DNA from: Dermatophilaceae bacterium
Lineage (GTDB): Bacteria > Actinomycetota > Actinomycetes > Actinomycetales > Dermatophilaceae
Length of the DNA stretch: 5,975 bases
Direction of reading: 5' to 3'
Assembly (NCBI GenBank): GCA_013361975.1
Contig: JABFXB010000054.1
Location: 1 to 5,975 of the forward strand
This document shows positions 1 to 5,157 of the stretch, one piece after another (the first letter of the stretch is position 1; each line of letters starts with the position of its first letter). The notes beneath the pieces are model-generated. The model was not told the DNA's origin, did not search any database, and saw only the letters and a list, made by a program, of their open reading frames with translations. Both the position numbers and the translations under genes were made by a program.

Positions 1-621
1 GTGCTCGAGAGCGGACGCCATGGCGTCCGCCACGAGGTGCGGCAGGGCACCCGGCTCGGCCCGCAGCCCCTCGACGGCACCCGCCCGGTCGGCGTCCGAC
101 CGGTTCTGCCCGAGCTTCGCCTTGCCCTCGACCGACTCGACCACGAGCTCGATGCCGACGATGCCATGCAGCTGCCCGCGCAGGTACTTCTCGGGTGCGT
201 CGCCGACGTGCCAGCGCCCCTGCCGGTGCGACTCGTGACGCTCGGTGAGCCGCGTGACGACGTCGAGCACCCAGTCGGGATCGTCATGCACCGTCACGGT
301 CCCGCGCAGGTGCACCTCCGTGTAGTTCCAGGTGGGGACGACGCGTCCGTGCTCGGCCTTCGCGGCATACCAGCTCGGGGAGACGTACGCGTCGGCACCC
401 GTCACGATCACGAGGGCCGGCGAGCCGGGCGCGATGCGCTCCCACTGCTCGTTCTTGCGGCCGAGGTGCCCGAGCACCCGGTCGCCGTCCAGCACTATCG
501 GCAGCAGGGTCGCGTCCGGCAGGCCGTCCGGGCCGACCGTGACGAGGTGGGCGGACGGCTGCGCGTCGAGGAAGGCGCGCACCTCGGGCTCGCCCATGAC
601 GAAGGCCTTGGGGACGTACAT
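1..621 (-). CDS. paiB: PaiB-family FMN-binding negative transcriptional regulator (3' end outside window)
   Basis: Reading the minus strand from the ATG at 621 gives 207 open codons with no stop before the window edge, so the gene is partial, though probably nearly complete because PaiB proteins are about 205-215 residues. It begins MYVPKAF, the usual PaiB opening. Family motifs visible include HLGRKN (residues 52-57), YVSPSWY (79-85), VPTWNYTEVHLRG (95-107) and KLGQNRSDADR (169-179), the last matching the family KLSQNR signature. PaiB proteins are small split-barrel FMN-binding proteins; Bacillus PaiB represses sporulation and protease genes together with the acetyltransferase PaiA. No paiA is visible here. 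The protein is cytosolic, with no signal peptide or membrane segment. No Shine-Dalgarno sequence is well placed before the ATG, and the candidate promoter puts the transcript start at the ATG itself. The family call is firm; the target genes are unknown. Confidence 0.93.
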   Translation of the reverse strand, partial: MYVPKAFVMGEPEVRAFLDAQPSAHLVTVGPDGLPDATLLPIVLDGDRVLGHLGRKNEQWERIAPGSPALVIVTGADAYVSPSWYAAKAEHGRVVPTWNYTEVHLRGTVTVHDDPDWVLDVVTRLTERHESHRQGRWHVGDAPEKYLRGQLHGIVGIELVVESVEGKAKLGQNRSDADRAGAVEGLRAEPGALPHLVADAMASALEH

Positions 622-627
622 GCCTCG

Positions 628-656
628 ATCGTCGCACGCGTCCCTGGCGACGTGAA
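628..656 (-). promoter_or_regulatory. Candidate leaderless promoter of paiB
   Basis: On the minus strand, TTCACG (656 to 651, 4 of 6 matches to TTGACA) is followed after 17 bp by GACGAT (633 to 628), which keeps the key A at -11 and T at -7. Counting seven bases on places +1 at 621, the A of the paiB ATG. This agrees with the lack of a Shine-Dalgarno sequence. The element match is modest, so it is a prediction only. Confidence 0.4.
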
Positions 657-662
657 CAGTGC

Positions 663-694
663 GGAGCCGCCGCAGGGAGGCGGCGGCGGGCTCC
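663..694 (-). terminator. GC-rich hairpin, likely terminator of the RHH-DUF4097-small protein operon
   Basis: GGAGCCGCCGC (663-673) pairs with bases 683-694, giving an 11-bp stem with one bulged G at 688 and a 9-nt loop at 674-682. It starts 15 bp past the stop codon of the 710-1021 gene and lies before the paiB promoter. There is no clear U-tract, which is common for actinobacterial hairpin terminators. The structure is seen directly; the terminator role is inferred from position. Confidence 0.5.
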
Positions 695-709
695 GTCGAG
701 AAAGGCTCG

Positions 710-1021
710 TCAGCTGTGGCGGTGCGGTGCGCGTCGGGCCACCGTTCGCTGCTGCGCCGACCACGGGCGCGGGCTGCCCGCGCGCAGCGGCACGACGGGG
801 GCCGACTCGGTGGCGGCCGGACGCGTGACCGAGGGGTCGAGTCGCTCGGCGAGGCTGCGGAGCAGCCCGGCGGCGCGGACGCTGCGCCGCACCCGCTCGG
901 CCTTGGGGGCGTGGTGCCGCACGGCAACCCGCTCGTGGATCATCTCGCGGGCGACCGCCTCCTGGAGGGAGAGGCCGCCGCTGCTGGCGGTGCTGCCGTG
1001 GGTGCTGCTGGTGGTGCTCAT
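710..1021 (-). CDS. Small basic protein of unknown function, translationally coupled to the DUF4097 gene
   Basis: A 103-residue product that I do not recognise. The ATG (1021-1019) overlaps the TGA of the upstream DUF4097 gene (1020-1018) in an ATGA arrangement, the classic sign of translational coupling. Third codon positions are almost all G or C, as in the neighbouring genes, which supports real coding. The first 16 residues are Ser/Thr/Gly-rich and low in complexity. Residues about 17-32 (LSLQEAVAREMIHERV) and 36-62 look helical and amphipathic, and the second stretch is rich in Arg. The C-terminal third (about 65-103) is Pro/Arg/Ser-rich, probably disordered and strongly basic. No signal peptide or membrane segment is seen. 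A basic helical protein could bind the DUF4097 protein, nucleic acid or anionic membrane; none of these can be settled from sequence. A hairpin 15 bp after its stop suggests it is the last gene of the operon. Confidence 0.75.
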   Translation of the reverse strand: MSTTSSTHGSTASSGGLSLQEAVAREMIHERVAVRHHAPKAERVRRSVRAAGLLRSLAERLDPSVTRPAATESAPVVPLRAGSPRPWSAQQRTVARRAPHRHS

Positions 1022-1884
1022 GACAGGCTCACTTTCGCTCGCTTGACGCGGATGTCGCCGCTGCCGGAGTGGACGGAGAGACTTGCCGTGGCCTCGGAGT
1101 CGCCTGGGCCGTCGGTGCTCTCGAGGTCGACGTCGACGTCGCCCGTGACGCTGCCCAGGTCGAGGTAGGTCGCGACGCCGCCCGCGATGCCGATGCTGAC
1201 GTCGCCGGTGCCGGTCCTGGCCTGGACCTGGCCGCCGTGCACGGCGGCGAGCACGACGTCGCCAGTGCCGGTCATGAGCTCGAGGTCGCCGGTGCTCGCG
1301 TCGATGTGCAGGTCGCCGGAGCCGGTGCGGGCCTTGACCCCGGCGTCGGTGCGCCGGATCGCGATGTCGCCGCTGCCCGAGACGAGGTCGAGCCGCCCAC
1401 CGGCCGAGCCGATGGAGACGTCGCCCGAGCCGGTCTTGGCGTTGACGTCGCCGCGGGCCGACTGGAGGGTCAGGTCGCCCGACCCGGACTTGAGGTGCGC
1501 CGAGCCGACCTCGTGGAAGCCGAGGTCGCCGGCGCCGGTGCTGACCCGCACGTCGCCGAGCAGCCCGGTGGCGGCGATGTCGCCGGCGCCGGTCTTGGCC
1601 TCGACCGTGCTGCTCGTGGGCAGCTCGATCTCGACGTCGACCGAACCCTTGCTGCCGAAGGAGAAGAAGCTCTCACGCTTGGGGGCGATGACGACGACGT
1701 CGTTGCCGTGCGCCTCGACCGTGAACTTCTCGGCCATCTCCGCGCCGCTCCTGCCGCGCGGCACGAGCCGGACCGTCGTGGTCGGCGCCTCGCCCGCCGT
1801 CAGCGTGACGTCGCCGACGAGGAGCTCGACCTTGAGGTTGATCGGACCCGTCGTGTCGAAGCGGGTCTCGAGGTTGGTGCTCAT
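1018..1884 (-). CDS. DUF4097 family beta-strand repeat protein
   Basis: A 288-residue protein. The ATG at 1884 has a good Shine-Dalgarno sequence, AAGGA (1895-1891), six bases upstream. After an N-terminal beta-rich part (about 1-95) comes a run of T/SGxGD motifs at residues 98, 116, 133, 151, 169, 187, 205 and 224, a spacing of 17-19 residues, with looser copies at 245 (SVTGD) and 273 (SGSGD). Such spacing is expected of a beta-solenoid with one coil per repeat; this is the DUF4097 (putative adhesin) fold. No signal peptide, LPXTG or membrane segment is visible, so the protein is predicted to be cytosolic despite the adhesin label. DUF4097 domains occur in the LiaX envelope-stress protein of enterococci, but that does not fix the role here. 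It is second in the operon, 51 bp after the RHH gene and overlapping the small gene downstream. Family call is firm; function is unknown. Confidence 0.93.
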   Translation of the reverse strand: MSTNLETRFDTTGPINLKVELLVGDVTLTAGEAPTTTVRLVPRGRSGAEMAEKFTVEAHGNDVVVIAPKRESFFSFGSKGSVDVEIELPTSSTVEAKTGAGDIAATGLLGDVRVSTGAGDLGFHEVGSAHLKSGSGDLTLQSARGDVNAKTGSGDVSIGSAGGRLDLVSGSGDIAIRRTDAGVKARTGSGDLHIDASTGDLELMTGTGDVVLAAVHGGQVQARTGTGDVSIGIAGGVATYLDLGSVTGDVDVDLESTDGPGDSEATASLSVHSGSGDIRVKRAKVSLS

Positions 1885-1890
1885 GGGATG

Positions 1891-1895
1891 TCCTT
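1891..1895 (-). promoter_or_regulatory. Ribosome binding site of the DUF4097 gene
   Basis: AAGGA on the minus strand, six bases before the ATG at 1884. It fixes the start codon. No convincing promoter lies in the 51-bp gap to the RHH gene, so the two genes are probably co-transcribed. Confidence 0.75.
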
Positions 1896-1935
1896 TGTCT
1901 CGAAGAGTGCGTATGCCGTGTGGCGGGTCTCTGGG

Positions 1936-2493
1936 TCAGCGGACCCAGCCCTGGACCCGCTTGTTGGAGGAGCGGTTGCGCCCCGGCGCGCCGGGACCGA
2001 ACTGCGGACCGGGCGGCACCGGCGGGAAGCCTGGCGGGGGCCCCGGGGTGGCCGCCGCGGCCCGGACGGCGTTGACGATCCACGTGTTGAGCGACTGGCC
2101 CCGGCTCGTCGCGAGCTCCTCGGCCCGGGTCTTGAGACTCTCCGGCAGGCGCAGGGTGATGCGGGCCGTCTCGGGGCCTTCGTCCTCGGCCGACACCGCA
2201 GTGGTGTCATCGGTGCGGATGGTCTGGGTGTCGTCGGCCAGAGCTGCCGGGCCTGCGCCGACGACGACGAAGACGGGCTCGCGCCCCTGCAGCCGCACCT
2301 CGACCGATGTGCCGTCGAGCTCGTTCGTGATCTCCGCTGCGGCGTGCGAGAGCGCGTCCATCAGGGCCAGACGAGCCGACGAGTCGAGGGCGAAGCCGAT
2401 GCGCTCGGCGGCCTGCTCGGTCTCCGGACCCATCGCCCTGGCCGCCTGGGCGAGATCCCGACGCAGTGCGTCGACGTACTCCGTGATGTCCAT
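1936..2493 (-). CDS. Ribbon-helix-helix DNA-binding regulator (HicB-antitoxin-like annotation)
   Basis: A 185-residue protein from the ATG at 2493. In-frame starts also exist at 2499 (ATG) and 2502 (GTG); 2493 was chosen because the product then begins MDITEYVDALRRDL and the predicted transcript start is 2494 +/- 1. Residues about 1-60 are helical, then a strand (TSVEVRLQG...VFVVV, about 62-78) and an acidic linker (about 85-106). The ribbon-helix-helix domain is at about 109-147: TARITLRLP forms the DNA-contacting beta ribbon, and LKTRAEELATSRGQSLNTWIVNAVRAA forms the two helices in sequence, interrupted here only by the turn near residue 131. A Pro/Gly tail (150-172) ends in a basic segment, RNRSSNKRVQGWVR. 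The RHH domain is C-terminal, unlike short antitoxins where it fills the protein, and no toxin gene is adjacent, so I do not call a toxin-antitoxin system. The palindromes overlapping its promoter make autorepression likely. RHH assignment is firm; targets are inferred. Confidence 0.88.
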   Translation of the reverse strand: MDITEYVDALRRDLAQAARAMGPETEQAAERIGFALDSSARLALMDALSHAAAEITNELDGTSVEVRLQGREPVFVVVGAGPAALADDTQTIRTDDTTAVSAEDEGPETARITLRLPESLKTRAEELATSRGQSLNTWIVNAVRAAAATPGPPPGFPPVPPGPQFGPGAPGRNRSSNKRVQGWVR

Positions 2494-2500
2494 GCGCATC

Positions 2501-2529
2501 ACGATGACACCATCATGGTGTCATGTCAA
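2501..2529 (-). promoter_or_regulatory. Promoter of the RHH-DUF4097 operon, likely leaderless
   Basis: On the minus strand TTGACA (2529 to 2524) is a perfect -35 consensus. After exactly 17 bp comes CATCGT (2506 to 2501), which keeps the critical A and T of the -10. The predicted +1 is 2494 +/- 1, adjacent to the ATG at 2493, so the mRNA would be leaderless; no Shine-Dalgarno sequence is present. The -35 is strong and the -10 weak. Confidence 0.65.
2504..2524. promoter_or_regulatory. Perfect 21-bp palindromic operator in the RHH promoter spacer
   Basis: ATGACACCAT (2504-2513), a central C (2514) and ATGGTGTCAT (2515-2524) are perfect inverted repeats. The element runs from the first -35 base transcribed-side edge across the spacer into the -10, so a bound protein would block RNA polymerase. 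RHH proteins bind short repeated half-sites as dimers or tetramers; the RHH gene immediately downstream is the obvious candidate binder. The palindrome is seen directly; the binder is inferred. Confidence 0.7.
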
Positions 2530-2539
2530 CACCATGGTG
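2530..2539. promoter_or_regulatory. Second operator-like palindrome, CACCATGGTG
   Basis: A perfect 10-bp palindrome made of the same CACCAT half-site as the 21-bp operator. Its centre (2534.5) is 20.5 bp from the first centre (2514), about two helical turns, so both sites face the same side of the DNA. It lies just upstream of the RHH -35 and touches the candidate -35 of the divergent MBL gene, so it could serve cooperative binding or control of both directions. Confidence 0.55.
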
Positions 2540-2564
2540 ACGCAAGGCCTGCGCCGGGTACGTT
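2537..2564 (+). promoter_or_regulatory. Candidate promoter of the tandem MBL genes
   Basis: GTGACG (2537-2542, 4 of 6 matches to TTGACA), a 16-bp spacer and TACGTT (2559-2564, with the key TA and final T). The predicted transcript start is near 2571, giving a leader of about 37 nt that contains a good ribosome binding site. The -35 overlaps the CACCATGGTG palindrome. It is a prediction of moderate quality. Confidence 0.4.
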
Positions 2565-2595
2565 CCGAGAGCCCCTCCACCCCTCGCACGCCCTC

Positions 2596-2601
2596 GAAAG
2601 G
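2596..2601 (+). promoter_or_regulatory. Ribosome binding site deciding the start of the first MBL gene
   Basis: GAAAGG followed by six bases and the ATG at 2608. The same reading frame stays open far upstream across the antisense of the divergent operon, so this site is what marks the true start. Confidence 0.7.
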
Positions 2602-2607
2602 TCACCG

Positions 2608-3924
2608 ATGCGCAGCCTCGGAACCTCCGACCACCCGACCGTCCGGGCCCTCTCCCACGCCATCGAGAAGGTGTCCTCGCGCAGCCGGTCGCGCCAGTTC
2701 GTCCGCGTCATGCACCGGATGGGCGCCTCCCCGGCCGCGATCCTCCCCTTCGTGCAGGACTCCCCGAACTTCAGGGACCGGCGGTTCCACGGCCAGGAGC
2801 CCTCCCTGCGCCCGCGGGTCAAGGCCCAGACGAGCGCCTTCCTCGCGATGTTGCGCGTGCACGGCCGCGGTGAGCCGGTGGGCACGGTGCCCGTCGTTCC
2901 TGCCGATCCCCCGCAGCAGCCGGGCGAGCTCGCAGTCACGTGGTACGGCCACGCGACGACCGTCCTGGAGATCGACGGCGCACGCTTCCTCCTCGACCCC
3001 GTCTTCAGCGAGCGCGTCTCGCCCGTGCGTCACGTGGGCCCCCGACGCGCCCATCCGGTGCCGGGCTCGATCGCCGACCTGCCGAGCATCGACGCCGTGC
3101 TCATCAGCCACGACCACTACGACCACCTCGACCAGCCCTCGATCGTCCGGCTCGAGCAGACCCACCGTCCGCGCTACGTCGTGCCACTCGGAGTCAACGC
3201 CCACCTGCTCGCCTGGGGCGTGCCTCGCGAGCGCATCACCGCGCTCGACTGGCGCGGCGAGACCGAGGTGGCCGGCATACGGCTGACCTGCACCGAGGCG
3301 CGCCACAACTCCGGCCGCGGACTCGTCGACAGCCAGACGCTGTGGGCCGGCTGGGCCCTGCACGGTCCGGCCCACTCGGCCTACTTCCCGGGCGACTCCG
3401 GCACGTCGAAGTGTTTCGCCAGGATCGGCGCCGACCTCGGTCCTTTCGACCTCACGATCATGCCCGTCGGCGCGTACGACCCGTTCTGGCCCGACATCCA
3501 CATGGACCCCGAGCAGGCCCTCGCCGCACACCGCGACGTGAACCGCATCGGCGCCGACGCCGAGGCCCTCGTCGCCGACGATGCGGGCGTGGCCGACGCC
3601 TTCATCGCCGGCGACCAGCGCATCGACACCCCCGGCGGCGTGTACGAGGAGGGCGAGCCCACCACGACCACCCGCACCGTGCGCACGGCCGCCGCCGAGT
3701 CGCTCCTCGTGCCCGTCCACTGGGCCACGTTCAACCTGTCGATGCACTGGTGGGCCGAGCCCGTACGCCGGTTGCGCCGGGCCGCTGACGAGGCCGGCGT
3801 CCCCGTCGCCTTCCCCCTGGTCGGCCAGCGCGTCGACCTCGGCACCGGTGACGCGCGAGCCGTCGCCAAGGCCCACTCCGAGCCGTGGTGGGAGGCCTGC
3901 GCCTCAGCGGACGACCGCGACTGA
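2608..3924 (+). CDS. MBL-fold metallo-hydrolase, NAPE-PLD/UlaG-like, with a 47-residue insertion
   Basis: A 438-residue protein starting MRSLGTSDHP, fixed by GAAAGG six bases upstream of the ATG. The zinc-site motifs are complete: HDHYDH (H168, H170, D172, H173), ARH with H233, PGDSG with D263 and PVHW with H371. This order, with WYGHAT (112-117), RFLLDP (126-131) and IHMDPEQA (297-304), is that of N-acylphosphatidylethanolamine phospholipase D and related bacterial proteins; human NAPE-PLD has equivalent HxHxDH, QHW, AGDTG and IHWGTF segments. It is probably a two-zinc hydrolase of a phospholipid or another ester or lactone; the substrate cannot be read from sequence. No signal peptide or membrane segment is seen. 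Compared with its tandem paralogue it has a longer N-terminus (about 30 residues) and a 47-residue insertion (about 313-359) between the helix after IHMDP and the PVHW strand. It is divergent from the RHH operon and probably co-regulated with it. Confidence 0.92.
   Translation: MRSLGTSDHPTVRALSHAIEKVSSRSRSRQFVRVMHRMGASPAAILPFVQDSPNFRDRRFHGQEPSLRPRVKAQTSAFLAMLRVHGRGEPVGTVPVVPADPPQQPGELAVTWYGHATTVLEIDGARFLLDPVFSERVSPVRHVGPRRAHPVPGSIADLPSIDAVLISHDHYDHLDQPSIVRLEQTHRPRYVVPLGVNAHLLAWGVPRERITALDWRGETEVAGIRLTCTEARHNSGRGLVDSQTLWAGWALHGPAHSAYFPGDSGTSKCFARIGADLGPFDLTIMPVGAYDPFWPDIHMDPEQALAAHRDVNRIGADAEALVADDAGVADAFIAGDQRIDTPGGVYEEGEPTTTTRTVRTAAAESLLVPVHWATFNLSMHWWAEPVRRLRRAADEAGVPVAFPLVGQRVDLGTGDARAVAKAHSEPWWEACASADDRD
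3544..3684 (+). other. In-frame 141-bp insertion specific to the first MBL gene
   Basis: Alignment with the neighbouring paralogue is close on both sides (AHRDVN versus AHLDLN, then LLVPVHWATFNL versus VMLPIHWATFNL). In between, the first protein has about 47 extra residues, rich in Ala and Asp in the first half and Thr/Arg in the second. Boundaries are accurate to a few codons. The segment joins a helix to the strand that carries the zinc ligand H371, so it would sit at the active-site mouth. Confidence 0.75.
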
Positions 3925-3951
3925 CGTTCACGCGTCCGTCACCCGATCTCC

Positions 3952-3978
3952 ACGGGGGAACTCGGGCGACTCCCCCGT
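3952..3978 (+). terminator. Hairpin after the first MBL gene
   Basis: ACGGGGGA (3952-3959) and TCCCCCGT (3971-3978) form a perfect 8-bp stem with an 11-nt loop, 27 bp after the stop codon at 3924. No U-tract follows. It could be a terminator, partial terminator or mRNA-stabilising element between the two paralogues. Confidence 0.4.
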
Positions 3979-3994
3979 CGCTGGACGAGAATGA

Positions 3995-4018
3995 CGGTGG
4001 CCCGCCCACGGGCCGCCG
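3995..4018 (+). terminator. Second intergenic hairpin before the second MBL gene
   Basis: CGGTGGCCCG (3995-4004), loop CCCA and CGGGCCGCCG (4009-4018) form a 10-bp stem with one T-G wobble. It ends 20 bp before the Shine-Dalgarno sequence of the next gene, with no U-tract, so it could reduce read-through or act on the leader of the second gene. The role is uncertain. Confidence 0.35.
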
Positions 4019-4038
4019 ACCGTGATTGCACGACAGGC

Positions 4039-4043
4039 AGGAG
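4039..4043 (+). promoter_or_regulatory. Ribosome binding site of the second MBL gene
   Basis: AGGAG, then six bases, then GTG at 4050. This is a near-ideal site and favours GTG 4050 over the upstream in-frame TTG at 4026, which has no such site. Confidence 0.8.
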
Positions 4044-4049
4044 AAGCCA

Positions 4050-5147
4050 GTGCAGCTCCCGATCCTCCGCCGCATGGGCGCCTCGACCGAGGCGCAGCGC
4101 AACCGGGCCACCGGCTCGCCGAACTACCGGGACGGCGAGTTCCGTTCGCACGAGCCGACCCACGTCGTGGCGACGTCCGAGGCCGAGGGCCCCGGCAGCA
4201 TGCTCATGACGATGGTGCGCGAGTTCGGCCGCGGGCGCCCCCGCGGCACCGTGCCCCTCGTCTCGCCGCGCCACCCGCACGAGCCGGCCGACCTCGCCGT
4301 CACGTGGTACGGCCACGCGACGAGCGTCGTCGAGCTCGACGGCCGACGGTTCCTGCTCGACCCCGTCTTCGGCAACCGCGCCTCGCCGTCGGTCATCGCG
4401 GGGCCCAAGCGGCTGCACCCGGTGCCCGGCCCCATCGCCGAGATCCCGCGCCTCGACGCCGTCGTCATCAGCCACGACCACTACGACCACCTCGACGAGC
4501 CGTCGATCCGGCAGCTCGAGCGCACGCACCGGCCGCACTACGTCGTGCCGCTCGGCGTCGACGAGCACCTGCGCTCGTGGGGTGTGCCGACGGGACGCAT
4601 CACGAGCCTCGACTGGCGCGAGGAGACCGAGGTCGCCGGCATCCGCATCACCTGCTGCGAGGCGCGCCACTTCTCCGGCCGGGGGTTCGTGCGCAACCAG
4701 ACGCTGTGGGCGGCCTGGTCGCTGCGCGGGCCGAAGCACGCCGTCTTCTTCGGCGGCGACTCGGGCCCCACCCACCGCTACGCCGACATCGGCGCCGACC
4801 TCGGCCCGTTCGACCTGACGATCATCCCCGTCGGCGCCTACAGCGTGCACTGGCCCGACATCCACCTCGACCCCGCCCAGGCCATCGAGGCACACCTCGA
4901 CCTCAACAAGGGCGAGACCGACTCGGTGATGCTGCCGATCCACTGGGCCACCTTCAACCTCGCGACCCACTGGTGGAGCGAGCCCATCCGCTGGGCCCGA
5001 CGGGCGGCCGCCGAGAGCGGAGTGCGCCTCGTGGCCCCCAAGGTCGGCACGCGGATCGAGCTGAGCGGCAACGACCTCGACGAGGTCGTCGCGGCCCACC
5101 AGGAGCCCTGGTGGGAGGCCTGCGCCGCCGAGGCCGACCGCGACTGA
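4050..5147 (+). CDS. MBL-fold metallo-hydrolase, NAPE-PLD/UlaG-like (paralogue of the upstream gene)
   Basis: A 365-residue protein starting at GTG 4050 (MQLPILRRMGAS). It is collinear with the upstream gene from the RMGAS motif to the end, with shared runs such as SHDHYDHLD, DLGPFDLTI, HWATFNL and EPWWEACA. Zinc-site residues are all present: H142, H144, D146, H147, H207 (ARHFSGRG), D237 (GGDSG) and H298 (PIHW); H272 is in IHLDPAQA. It lacks the 47-residue insertion, so its active-site loop is short as in typical NAPE-PLD-like proteins. The expected role is a cytosolic two-zinc hydrolase on a lipid-like or lactone substrate; exact chemistry is unknown. It follows the first gene by 125 bp containing two hairpins, so the two may be only partly co-transcribed. 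No good separate promoter was found. The gene ends 10 bp before a strong bidirectional terminator. Confidence 0.92.
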   Translation: MQLPILRRMGASTEAQRNRATGSPNYRDGEFRSHEPTHVVATSEAEGPGSMLMTMVREFGRGRPRGTVPLVSPRHPHEPADLAVTWYGHATSVVELDGRRFLLDPVFGNRASPSVIAGPKRLHPVPGPIAEIPRLDAVVISHDHYDHLDEPSIRQLERTHRPHYVVPLGVDEHLRSWGVPTGRITSLDWREETEVAGIRITCCEARHFSGRGFVRNQTLWAAWSLRGPKHAVFFGGDSGPTHRYADIGADLGPFDLTIIPVGAYSVHWPDIHLDPAQAIEAHLDLNKGETDSVMLPIHWATFNLATHWWSEPIRWARRAAAESGVRLVAPKVGTRIELSGNDLDEVVAAHQEPWWEACAAEADRD

Positions 5148-5157
5148 CACCACGTGA

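Noticed and set aside
1..828. Plus-strand 275-codon open frame
   Set aside because: It is antisense to paiB, which has clear family motifs; its own translation resembles no protein and is Arg/Pro/His-biased.
1885..1935. Separate promoter for the DUF4097 gene in the 51-bp gap
   Set aside because: No -10 with the needed A and T at proper spacing from a -35 was found; co-transcription with the RHH gene explains the layout.
1936..2493. HicAB toxin-antitoxin system
   Set aside because: The RHH domain resembles HicB-type antitoxins, but no HicA-like toxin is present, the protein is long for an antitoxin and its operon partner is a DUF4097 protein.
1069..2607. Long plus-strand open frame continuous with the first MBL gene, which would give a 951-residue protein
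   Set aside because: It runs antisense through the DUF4097 and RHH genes and has Asp/Val/Ala-rich low-complexity content mirroring the solenoid repeat. The homologous part starts at ATG 2608, which has its own ribosome binding site.
2602..3876. Minus-strand 424-codon open frame opposite the first MBL gene
   Set aside because: A GC-rich antisense shadow of a gene with full zinc motifs; no recognisable domains and Gly/Val/Asp-rich.
4026..4049. TTG start at 4026 for the second MBL gene, adding eight residues
   Set aside because: The AGGAG at 4039-4043 is ideally placed for GTG 4050 and would lie inside the longer reading frame; the paralogue alignment needs nothing upstream.
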